This document shows, piece by piece, positions 7,425-15,166 of a stretch of 22,977 nucleotides of DNA (position 1 is the stretch's first letter; every line of letters begins with the position of its first letter). The translations under genes and the position numbers were made by a program. The stretch comes from Promethearchaeota archaeon (GTDB lineage Archaea; Asgardarchaeota; Lokiarchaeia; Sigyniarchaeales; SOKP01), in assembly GCA_019058135.1 (NCBI GenBank), contig JAHLWE010000356.1, positions 1 through 22,977 on the forward strand, read 5' to 3'. The notes below the pieces were generated by a model, which made no database searches, was not told the origin of the DNA, and was given only the letters and a program-made list of their open reading frames with translations.

Positions 7425-8456
7425 ATGTCAGAATCAAAAGAAATAACATCAGAATTGAAAGAAAAAGCATCCAAAAGATTATATTGGATAGATCATGCAA
7501 GAGGGGTTATAATGATCTTGTTAGTTATAACCGAATTTCTTCCAATTGTAATTCGTGAGGCAGCACGATTTTTTCTTGCACATCCTGAAAACCAAAGAAC
7601 AACAACAGTGATGAATTTTTACGATGTAGGGGCCCCTGCTTTTATATTCATTATGGGATTACTTATGCCGGTTTCATTTTTCCACCGAAAAGAGAGGGAT
7701 GGTGTTAAAAAAGCAGTTAGCCATATTTTTATACGATATGGTGTTATCTTGGCCCTCGGATTGCTTGTAATTCTTATTGATCAAGGGAGTTTTATTAAAA
7801 TAGAAGATGGTATGATTATAGTTGTATGGGATGTTCTTCCATCATTGGGACTTGTAGGTTTTATTGCATTACCCTTTCTTTGGTTAAGTCCTAAAATTCG
7901 AGCTATTATTGCTTCAGGAATGTTAATTTTTTATCAAATTATGTTATACTTCGGATGGCGAGAATATGCAATTGCATCTGTTCATGGAGGAATATTAGGA
8001 ACTATTTTTGGATTCTCAGCACTTATGATCTATGCAACATGTTTGGGTGAATTATTAATTTTAAATGAGGACTATACTGAGAAGAAAAAATACCAAATTT
8101 ACGCGATTTTTGGCATTATTTGTTTTGTAGGGGGTTTATTAATATCATTTATTCCGGAGTGGTACGCAAATAAACGGCAAGTTACATTAACTTATATCAT
8201 AATAAGTATTGGAGTTTCGATTTTACTTTCATTTATTTTTATTGGCATTGATAAAAAATTACAAAAATCAATAATAGTCTTAGACAGTTATGGAAAGAGC
8301 CCTTTCCTTATTTATATTATAGCTATTCTTCTTGAATTCTTGATTTCGGATATAATAGGATATGAAATGGATTTGCTAGTGGGTATACTAATGATTGCTC
8401 TCATAACTATAATCGCTATATTCCTCGATAAAAAAGGTAAAATTGTAAAATTATAA
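7425..8456 (+). CDS. HGSNAT-like (DUF5009-type) membrane acyltransferase
   Basis: The 343-residue multi-helix membrane protein has the opening RLYWIDHARGVIMILLV (about 18-34), which matches the siDalRG start of heparan-alpha-glucosaminide N-acetyltransferase-like proteins. DVGAPAFIFIMGLLMPVSFFHRK at about 67-89 matches their second conserved helix. About nine further helices follow. The human namesake carries acetyl groups across a membrane to sugar amines; archaeal members are uncharacterised. Its position after the GT87 gene on the same strand suggests decoration of envelope glycans or lipids, which is inference from context. The ATG at 7425 has no strong ribosome-binding site, but the RLYWID motif lies only about 18 residues in, so the start is reasonable. 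Confidence 0.7.
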   Translation: MSESKEITSELKEKASKRLYWIDHARGVIMILLVITEFLPIVIREAARFFLAHPENQRTTTVMNFYDVGAPAFIFIMGLLMPVSFFHRKERDGVKKAVSHIFIRYGVILALGLLVILIDQGSFIKIEDGMIIVVWDVLPSLGLVGFIALPFLWLSPKIRAIIASGMLIFYQIMLYFGWREYAIASVHGGILGTIFGFSALMIYATCLGELLILNEDYTEKKKYQIYAIFGIICFVGGLLISFIPEWYANKRQVTLTYIIISIGVSILLSFIFIGIDKKLQKSIIVLDSYGKSPFLIYIIAILLEFLISDIIGYEMDLLVGILMIALITIIAIFLDKKGKIVKL

Positions 8457-8469
8457 TAAATTTTTAATA

Positions 8470-8521
8470 TTTTTTTTATTCTTGATTTTGAGTTTTTTCA
8501 TTGCCAATCTAATTTTTTTTT
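8470..8521 (+). terminator. Oligo-T terminator region after the acyltransferase gene
   Basis: T-runs of eight bases (8470-8477) and nine bases (8513-8521) follow the stop of the rightward gene. They lie in the 96-base gap before the convergent permease pseudogene. Two successive T-tracts are typical of archaeal termination zones. Confidence 0.45.
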
Positions 8522-8552
8522 ATTAACGGGAATTGTTAGGATTTAATTTTAA

Positions 8553-9334
8553 TCACAATTCACGCAGATTAAAAATAAAATATGAAAGAGTTAAATCAAA
8601 TCCTATATAGATTAATTGAACAGAAATTCCGCTTATTAGGGTCGGAGTTAACCATGTTCTTATAAGGAACAAAAAAGACAAATCGTAATATCTAACCTCT
8701 GGAAAATCAAAAATTTGTGTATACAAACTACTATGATATGTTAAAATATAGATTGGCTCCACATATGGTAAAGCTATCATAATAAAACTTGAACTCATAT
8801 TAAAACCGATAAAAGAATTAGAACTGAAATTACAACCAAACTAGAAACTGATCTCATAAGTGAACTAATTAATAAAATAAATGTTGATACTGTTATTCCA
8901 TAAAATATGCAGAATATATAAGAAAATAAAAATTCAATAGTCAATTGTTGGAAAAAGATTAACCCAAGAATTGCATTAAATGTAAAATATATCGATAAAA
9001 CAATAATAAATAATAATAGATTTCCTAAAATTTTACGTATAATTAGTTTAAGTTTGTTTATTTTAGGAAATAATATTAAATATGTTTTACTTTGAAATTC
9101 TTCAGAGATTATTCCACTAAAAAAGAAACAAGAGCCAAAAATGATAATAAAGTCGATATATGTTAATAAGGAGATTGCGTAATTATTAAAAGTTTTAGGT
9201 AAAGTATCTGGGTTTATTAAATATGGAAGTAAGCCCAATAATGTAGGAACAATCAGTCCTATTAAAGTGAAAATGTAGAAACGCCCCTTGTGTCGTTTAA
9301 TTTCAAATAATAATGTAATCAAGGTTTGATTCAT
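8553..9334 (-). pseudogene. ABC-2-type transporter permease, frameshifted
   Basis: Two overlapping leftward frames encode one permease. The first (9334-8795, 179 residues) has the N-terminal cytosolic stretch, a helix, the GIISEEFQSKTYLILFP motif typical of ABC-2 permeases, and further helices. It ends at a TGA just after VLILLSVLI. The second frame is already open before its ATG (reading IGFNMSSSFIM) and continues with VEPIYILTYHS and two more hydrophobic segments. Adding one T to the T-run at 8814-8811 joins the frames into 783 bases, a 260-residue protein of normal size. The gene is directly downstream of the broken ATPase gene (22 bases). A homopolymer sequencing error could mimic this single lesion, but the upstream genes are also broken. 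Confidence 0.85.
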
Positions 9335-9356
9335 AAATTATCATATCTCGTATTAA

Positions 9357-10406
9357 TTAATCTTTATTTTCTATTCTTTTAGATCTTAAAGTATCATCTT
9401 TTTTTATCATATCCATATAAATTCTTTCTAATTGAGACGTTCTTGGTGTATAAAATGATGTAACTTTTAGATTTGTTTCCTTAATTATCATGCTTAAAAT
9501 TTTATTTTGTGTTTCAGCTTTACCATCATAAAGCATTTTTAAACCTTGAGTCGATGGTTCATATAGTATATGATGTTTTTTTTCAGTATAAGTAGGAGTA
9601 TCAGTTAGATATGCACTTAATTTATTCTCTAACATCGAGAGAGTAGAACTAACATCTTCCGGTTTTATTGGTTCTAAAAGATCACACTTAATTTCGTGAA
9701 TTTTCAATTTTTTTCTAAGTTCAGATATTTTATCAAAACCTAATAAAACCCCCCGATTAATTAGGGCGATTTTATCACAAACTTCAGAAATTTCATATAA
9801 CATATGTGATGCAAGAAATATAGTTTTTCCATTTTTTTGCAGCTCCTTTAGAATTTTTCTGACGTCCATTCGAGCTTTGGGATCTAAACCAGTTTGAGGT
9901 TCATCCAATACAACTATCTTTGGATCGTGAATAATAGATTGCGCTAAACCTAATTTTTGTTTCATTCCTTTGGAAAAAATTTTTACCTTTTGGTATTTCC
10001 ACTCATGTAATTCAATGAATTTTTAGACCTCATCAATTCTAGTATCTATCTTATTTTTTGAGTAATTCTGTAATTTTGCAAAGTATTTAAGAAGATCATA
10101 AGCAGTCATACCTTCATAAAAATTAGGGATATCAATAAGAAATCCACTTTTATGTAGATTTTTCGGATTAGTAGCTATATCTTGTAATTTATTATCCTTG
10201 TCTCGAATAAAAATTCGACCTCGAGAAGGAGTTAAAATTTTGGCTAACATTTTAATCACTGTTGTTTTTCCAGCACCATTTGGACAAACCAACCCAATTA
10301 TTTCTCCTTCATGCACTTCTAAATTCAAATTATCTACAGCTTTGATACTACCAAAATCTCTAGTCAGATTCTCAAATTTGATTAAAGGAATTTCACTAAT
10401 TGACAT
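9357..10406 (-). pseudogene. ABC transporter ATP-binding protein with internal stop and altered Walker A
   Basis: This would be a 349-residue ABC-2-type ATPase, but TAA at 10025-10023 interrupts codon 128. Reading resumes in the same frame (KFIELHEWKYQKVKIFSKGMKQKL), so this is a substitution and not an indel. Before the stop are Walker A and the Q-loop region. After it come the signature FSKGMKQKLGLAQ, Walker B with IVVLDEPQTGLDP, and the H-loop in LASHML. Walker A reads CPNGAGKTT: the first glycine of the usual GPNGAGKTT is cysteine (TGT, one change from GGT), which should harm ATP binding. A downstream Met (9965) could give a 202-residue fragment lacking Walker A. The gene sits 7 bases after the surface-protein pseudogene and before the permease pseudogene. 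Confidence 0.9.
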
Positions 10407-10413
10407 TAAAACC

Positions 10414-11243
10414 CTATTGATACTTTTTTTTGTTTAAATTTCTATAACGTTTGTTTAATATAATAATTGCTGAGGAAATTATAATCATTAATAATACCAT
10501 TGGGGGAAATCCAGGTATGACAGGAAATATTATATCCTTAATTTCAAATCCATCAAAATACATTTCATATGAGGTGGATTCAAAGGGATATTGAGTATTT
10601 TTTCCTAAAAAAATCAAACCTGTCCCACTTCCTCCTATATTCAAATTTTGGAAATCTATAAATTCAAAACTTACAGAACCTAAAGAATAATCATTTATTT
10701 CCAAGATTTGAGAATCATTTAAATAGATTAAAATATCTTCGCTCCTAAATTTAATACTAAAGTAATACCAAGTATTGTTTATTAATTCAATTGAGCTATA
10801 AGCACTTGAAAAAGAAGTAAATGTATAATTATAAGATGCAGAAACTATATGTGTTGTGTTCAACTAAAGTTTGAAATCTTTATTTGTTGTCATTATACTT
10901 GGGTCGTGAATGAAAAGAATATCGATTGGGGTAAGTGATTCTATTGATTCAAAAAAGAACCAGAAATTAATTTCTTTTTCATATAAACTATGATTATAAT
11001 CATAAATTGCATATGACAAATTACCATCGACATCTTTTGAAAGATTTAAAGATTTTTGCCCAAAATGTTTATATTCTTCTGTTATACTACTATTTGATAA
11101 AGTTCAATCATTTGGTATATCTTCAAAATCTTGATAATATGGGATATAGTTAAAAATATGGTTAATGAATTTGCTAAAAAAAGAGTTGGAATAAAAGTAA
11201 TGAATATACTGATAATTAAAATCTTAGCTGTTTTTCTCTTCAT
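10414..11243 (-). pseudogene. Secreted LamG-like surface protein with C-terminal membrane anchor, broken by three lesions
   Basis: Read leftward from ATG 11243 there is a signal peptide (MKRKTAKILIISIFITFIP). A frameshift follows, best placed in the A7/T7 run at 11182-11176. The remaining frame reads YYQDFEDIPND, TGA (11106-11104, probably once TGG), TLSNSSITEEYKHFGQKSLNL and on to a TAG (10866-10864). It then continues NTTHIVSASYNY, INNTWYYFSIKF, a GSGTGLIFLG segment, and the end IPGFPP + helix + NKRYRNLNKKKYQ. With one base restored the length is 831 bases (276 residues). The body resembles concanavalin-like/LamG beta-sandwich ectodomains, and the tail resembles Lokiarchaeal C-terminal sorting or anchor segments. 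It was probably cotranscribed with the ABC genes. Only its last 149 codons remain as a clean ORF. Confidence 0.8.
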
Positions 11244-11387
11244 GCAATAATCTATTTTCCCTTCAGTTATTTTTATGAAAAAATATTACATAATAATTTG
11301 TTTAAAGACTATTTAATTTAAGGATTTTACTTAAAAATAATAATTTTAACATTTAATTACATAAAATTAAAAATAATAATCTTAAAA

Positions 11388-11427
11388 TTAATATATCAAT
11401 TCCCATTAATAACAGAAATTAGGTGAT
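11388..11427 (+). promoter_or_regulatory. Promoter and ribosome-binding site of the homocysteine-synthesis operon
   Basis: TTAATATAT at 11388-11396 is a TATA-like box, 35 bases before the ATG at 11431. AGGTGAT at 11421-11427 is a strong archaeal ribosome-binding site four bases from the start. The spacing implies a very short leader. The rest of the gap from 11244 is AT-rich with nothing recognised. Confidence 0.5.
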
Positions 11428-11430
11428 AAT

Positions 11431-12909
11431 ATGACTAAAACTTATGAAGAAATCAATAAAAAAATAGAAAATGGTGAAGCAGTAGTAGTCACTGCTGAGG
11501 AGATGATCAATATTGTTGAACAAAGAGGCATTGAAGTAGCTGCAGAGGAAATCGATGTAGTTACAACGGGAACATTTGGTGCGATGTGTTCCAGCGGAGC
11601 TTTCTTGAATTTTGGCCATTCAGATCCTCCAATTAAATTCGAACATTTATGGTTAAATGGAGTACATGCTTATCATGGGAACGCTGCAGTAGATTGTTAT
11701 ATTGGGGTAACACGCATGAACGACAAAAGACCGTTTGAATACGGTGGAGGTCATATTATCGAGGATTTAGTAAGTAGAAAACCAATTCATTTAAGGGGTA
11801 CTTCATATACTACTGATTGCTATCCAAGGGAAGAAGTTGATACTTATTTTACAATCGACGAGATAAATCAAGCATTCTTGGTAAATCCTAGGAATGCATA
11901 TCAAAGGTATGATTGTGCAGTAAATAGCACAAATCGTACTTTATATACATATATGGGAAAACTTCTCCCAAATTTTGGAAATGCAACCTTTTCAGGAGCA
12001 GGATGTTTAAATCCGTTATGTAATGATCCCGATTATGAAACTATTGGTATTGGAACCAGAATTTTTTTAGGTGGAGGTATTGGATATGTTATTGGGGAAG
12101 GAACTCAGCATGATCCAATAAAAAGGTTAGGATCATTATTTGTAAAGGGCGATTTGAAGCAAATGAACGCAGAATATCTGAAAGGAGTTAATTTTGAAAA
12201 GTATGGAACTAGCATTTATATTGGTTTAGGAATTCCAATCCCAATATTAAATGAAAATATTGCAAGAAAAACTGCCATTAAAGATGAAGATATTAAGACG
12301 GAGATTGTTGATTATGGTATTCCAAGAAGAGATAAACCCATAATAAGGGAGATTAATTATAAAGAATTGAAAAGCGGAACCATCGAGATTAAGGGTAAGA
12401 CGGTTAAAGTGTCTTCACTTTCATCTCTCTATATGGCAAGAAAAGTTGCTAATGAATTAAAAAATTGGATTGAAAAAAGTAAATTTTTCTTAAATCCACC
12501 TGCTGAAAGACTTCCAAGAGATACCTCATTTAAACCAATGAAGGAAGTTAGGACACAAAAATTTGTGAAAGATTTTAAAAAACAAGCTCTAATATGCCAT
12601 CTAAATGATAGTATTAATATAGTTGCAAAAAAAATTATTGAAGAAAATGAAAATCATGTTGCAATAGTTGATGATGATGGTATTCTAAAGGGAATTGTGA
12701 CGAGTTTTGATATTACTCGAGCTATTGCTGAAAATAAAGAAATCTTATCGGAAATCATTACAAAAAAAGTTATTACGACTACAGATGATGAACCAATTGA
12801 TATTGCAGCGAGAAAGATGAGAGTTAATAATATTAACGGACTTCCAGTAATTGATAAAAATAAAAGAGTAATTGGATTAATCACTTCCGAGGAGTTGTTG
12901 CTAAAATGA
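11431..12909 (+). CDS. HcyBio (DUF39) homocysteine synthesis protein with CBS pair
   Basis: The 492-residue protein has an N-terminal HcyBio/DUF39 domain (about 1-370) and two CBS motifs (about 380-492). It corresponds to the MA1821 type of Methanosarcina, which with a NIL-ferredoxin (MA1822) is needed to make homocysteine from aspartate semialdehyde and reduced sulfur. Cysteines at 53 (in GAMCSSGAF) and 130 (TTDCYP) fall almost exactly where I recall the functional Cys54 and Cys131 of MA1821, proposed to carry persulfide. More cysteines lie at 162, 191 and 196. CBS pairs commonly bind adenosyl ligands, so regulation by an adenosine compound is possible. The start follows a strong ribosome-binding site. 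The stop overlaps the next start by four bases (ATGA), so translation is coupled. No lesion was seen. Confidence 0.93.
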   Translation: MTKTYEEINKKIENGEAVVVTAEEMINIVEQRGIEVAAEEIDVVTTGTFGAMCSSGAFLNFGHSDPPIKFEHLWLNGVHAYHGNAAVDCYIGVTRMNDKRPFEYGGGHIIEDLVSRKPIHLRGTSYTTDCYPREEVDTYFTIDEINQAFLVNPRNAYQRYDCAVNSTNRTLYTYMGKLLPNFGNATFSGAGCLNPLCNDPDYETIGIGTRIFLGGGIGYVIGEGTQHDPIKRLGSLFVKGDLKQMNAEYLKGVNFEKYGTSIYIGLGIPIPILNENIARKTAIKDEDIKTEIVDYGIPRRDKPIIREINYKELKSGTIEIKGKTVKVSSLSSLYMARKVANELKNWIEKSKFFLNPPAERLPRDTSFKPMKEVRTQKFVKDFKKQALICHLNDSINIVAKKIIEENENHVAIVDDDGILKGIVTSFDITRAIAENKEILSEIITKKVITTTDDEPIDIAARKMRVNNINGLPVIDKNKRVIGLITSEELLLK

Positions 12910-13301
12910 CTATTATAAATATTAATATACCTGTCAGAATAATTGACAGTATTAAGGATTATGCAAAAATCTTACAAGATGTTGTGAAAATGAATATTTC
13001 ATTTGATATTCTTAAATTTTCTACAACACCAAAAGGAATAACTTTGATCATCGATGTTCCTTCTGAAAAATTGAATCAAATTAATGAAGCTTTTAAAAGT
13101 GAAGGTATTTCTGTAGAACGAAAAAGTACAGTTTGTGTAGATAATGAACTTTGTATTGATTGCGGTGCTTGCATATCATTATGCCCCACTGGAGCATTAC
13201 ATTTTACTAACAACTATGAATTAGAATTTACTAAGGAAAAATGTATTGGTTGCCTTATATGCCTTGATTCTTGTCCAAGAAATGCAATTAAAGAGACTTA
13301 A
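12906..13301 (+). CDS. NIL-domain 2x[4Fe-4S] ferredoxin of homocysteine synthesis
   Basis: The 131-residue protein combines an N-terminal NIL-type fold (about 1-76, including GITLIIDVPSEKLNQI) with a two-cluster ferredoxin. Cluster motifs are CIDCGACISLCP and CIGCLICLDSCP, both with complete Cx2Cx2Cx3C sets, so two [4Fe-4S] clusters are expected. This is the MA1822 arrangement: the protein is thought to supply electrons for sulfide/persulfide chemistry by the HcyBio partner encoded just before it. The ATG overlaps the partner's stop codon. The pair occurs in many anaerobic archaea and bacteria that make homocysteine without O-acyl-homoserine. The protein is cytoplasmic, without a signal or membrane segment. 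Confidence 0.92.
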   Translation: MTIININIPVRIIDSIKDYAKILQDVVKMNISFDILKFSTTPKGITLIIDVPSEKLNQINEAFKSEGISVERKSTVCVDNELCIDCGACISLCPTGALHFTNNYELEFTKEKCIGCLICLDSCPRNAIKET

Positions 13302-13383
13302 ATTTTTTAACTTACGCTTAATTATATTATTTAATTCTTTGATTTTATTCGATTTAATTATAGAATAAAAAAAGGGTATTGCA

Positions 13384-14163
13384 ATTTATAAAAAAATAAT
13401 TTGTTTTGCAGGGAAGGGTGGTGTTGGAAAATCAACTCTCGCAATTCTTTTTTTAAAATATTTAATCTCTAAATTTCCGAAACAAAAAACCCTTGTGATA
13501 GATGCAGATCCAGATGCTAATATCTCAGATCTAATAAATAAACAAATTAATTTTAGAGATACAATTGCTGGGGTAATCACAGGATTAGGTAGAAAATTAG
13601 AAAGAAAAGAAATACCTCCATATTTATCGGAAAGCTCATTAGTAGAGGAAGAAGTATTTAGACATATTATTCCATTTAATAATTTTGACCTTATAATTCA
13701 AGGGAGATCTGAGGGGAAAGGATGCTATTGTTCTATTAACAATATATTAAAACATTTGATAAAGATTTTAGCTGAAAATTATAAAATTACTATTATTGAC
13801 TCACCAGCTGGTTTAGAATTTTTCGCGAGAAAAATTTCTATAGATGTAGATGATTTGATTTTGGTTACTGACCCAAGTAAAATGAGTTTTCACACTTTAC
13901 AGAGAATTCTTAAAGTGAAAGATGAAGTTAGTTTAGACTTTAAAAATATATGGGTCTTGGGTAATCGATTTAATGGAAAAATCAAAAACCTATTCATAGA
14001 AAGTTTTGAAAAAAATTTAGGGAATTACATGAAATTGCTTGGATTCCTTAGCTATGATGGTGAAATTCAAAAGTTCAATTTAAGCGGTAAATCATTACTT
14101 GAATTACCATCAAATAATGTTGTGTATCAACAAGCTAATAAAATTTTCTCTCAAATTGTTTAA
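13384..14163 (+). CDS. CooC/MinD-type deviant Walker A ATPase (nickel-insertase-like)
   Basis: The protein has KGGVGKST (deviant Walker A) near its start, VIDADPDANISDL, a GKGCYCSINN motif and IIDSPAGLEFFARK. The CxC in GCYC falls at about residues 114 and 116, where CooC ATPases carry the metal-binding Cys112/Cys114. CooC proteins use ATP to load nickel into CO dehydrogenase and related enzymes as dimers. The start is unclear. The first internal standard start (GTG 13495) would remove the P-loop. The frame is open from 13369 but has only ATT/ATA codons; ATT at 13384 sits seven bases after GGG and is used here as a provisional start. Alternatively one A is missing from the A7 run at 13390-13396, which would give a TTG start at 13379. 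The gene follows the NIL-ferredoxin in the same direction after 82 bases. Confidence 0.8.
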   Translation: MYKKIICFAGKGGVGKSTLAILFLKYLISKFPKQKTLVIDADPDANISDLINKQINFRDTIAGVITGLGRKLERKEIPPYLSESSLVEEEVFRHIIPFNNFDLIIQGRSEGKGCYCSINNILKHLIKILAENYKITIIDSPAGLEFFARKISIDVDDLILVTDPSKMSFHTLQRILKVKDEVSLDFKNIWVLGNRFNGKIKNLFIESFEKNLGNYMKLLGFLSYDGEIQKFNLSGKSLLELPSNNVVYQQANKIFSQIV

Positions 14164-14180
14164 ATAAATGGGAAAAGAAG

Positions 14181-15143
14181 TTATATTTTTAATTCTTCAA
14201 TAAGGGGTGATATTCTCTCAATACAATATTTATCACACTCATATTCCATAAGAACTCCAATTAACTCATTTATATGAACCGCTGGAATTTGTGGAGACTC
14301 ACCGAAAAGATCTTTCATATCATCCCTGAATTTATTAAGAGAATAAAGACAAGTTGGGCAATTAGTAACTAATAATTCAGCTCCAGCACTTTCTGCACTT
14401 TTTAATTTATTAAAAGTAATTTGAAGTGCTTCTTCTCGATGTATTACGTTTTGAGATGCTCCCCACCCGCAGCATGAATCTCGTTCTTGATACTCTATAA
14501 TAGAACCACCCAAAATAGTTAAAATATCTTCTAATTTATTTTTGGGGGCAATAAAACTATGGATATCTTTTTTATCTAATAATAAATTAAGATAATGACA
14601 TCCATAATGTACAGCACATTTTAACTCATTTAATGAATATTTTAATCTTTCTCCAATTTGTTCTCTAATTAAATGTAGGAAATCTAAGATATGAACTATT
14701 TTCAATTTTGGAGAGAATAAGATATCTTTTTTAAATTCTTTTAAAATTTTAGTGGTTTTTTCCCTTATATCTTTCGAATTTAAAAATTTACGTCCTCTTA
14801 ATAACGAATGGTAACAACCATTACAAGAAACAATCAATATATCTGCTATTTCATTTATAGATACAATATTCCTCTCATTAATTGCGGCGAACTGAGCTCT
14901 AGTTATTAAATTTCTCTGGAGAAAAGTTCCAGAACAGCAAGATTGCTCCAAAGATGTAGAAACTTGTAAATCAAAGTCTTCTAACATTGATTTTAAACAA
15001 ATTCTTATCCCGGGATAATAATATTCTAAACATGCTTTAAATAAACATATTTTCTTATCTTTAAAAAAATCTAAAGGATTATCATTATAAGTTTGTAAAA
15101 TCTCATCTGTATCCAAAACAACTGATTTAATAAACCCATCCAT
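14181..15143 (-). CDS. hdrB: Heterodisulfide reductase subunit B-like (two CCG domains)
   Basis: The 320-residue soluble protein has two full CCG cysteine sets, each able to hold a noncubane [4Fe-4S] cluster. The first has C33/C38, C69-C70 (QSCCSG), C107 and C110 (CNGC). The second has C182, C224-C225 (DSCCGWG), C262 and C265 (CPTC). In methanogens HdrB is where the CoM-S-S-CoB disulfide is split; in other anaerobes relatives act on unknown disulfides or sulfur carriers. The gene follows hdrC after 23 bases on the same strand and converges with the CooC-like gene, with 17 bases between stops. A GGAG lies upstream of the ATG, though rather distant (about 14 bases). The family is confident; the substrate in a non-methanogen is unknown. 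Confidence 0.9.
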   Translation of the reverse strand: MDGFIKSVVLDTDEILQTYNDNPLDFFKDKKICLFKACLEYYYPGIRICLKSMLEDFDLQVSTSLEQSCCSGTFLQRNLITRAQFAAINERNIVSINEIADILIVSCNGCYHSLLRGRKFLNSKDIREKTTKILKEFKKDILFSPKLKIVHILDFLHLIREQIGERLKYSLNELKCAVHYGCHYLNLLLDKKDIHSFIAPKNKLEDILTILGGSIIEYQERDSCCGWGASQNVIHREEALQITFNKLKSAESAGAELLVTNCPTCLYSLNKFRDDMKDLFGESPQIPAVHINELIGVLMEYECDKYCIERISPLIEELKI

Positions 15144-15166
15144 CTTTTTGATCGAAACTCCAATAT

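Noticed and set aside
8553..8798. A separate small membrane protein starting at the ATGA overlap
   Set aside because: Its frame is open upstream of the ATG with permease-like sequence, and one added base joins it to the preceding frame at a normal permease length.
9357..9965. The downstream ATPase piece as an independent 202-residue gene
   Set aside because: It begins inside the ABC signature region, has no Walker A, and is in frame with the upstream half separated only by 57 bases and one stop codon.
8553..11243. Stop-codon recoding (for example TGA as Trp or TAG as pyrrolysine) to explain the interrupted genes
   Set aside because: TAA, TGA and TAG all occur as interruptions, together with two frameshifts and a damaged P-loop. 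All three serve as ordinary stops elsewhere in the window, so decay is the simpler reading.
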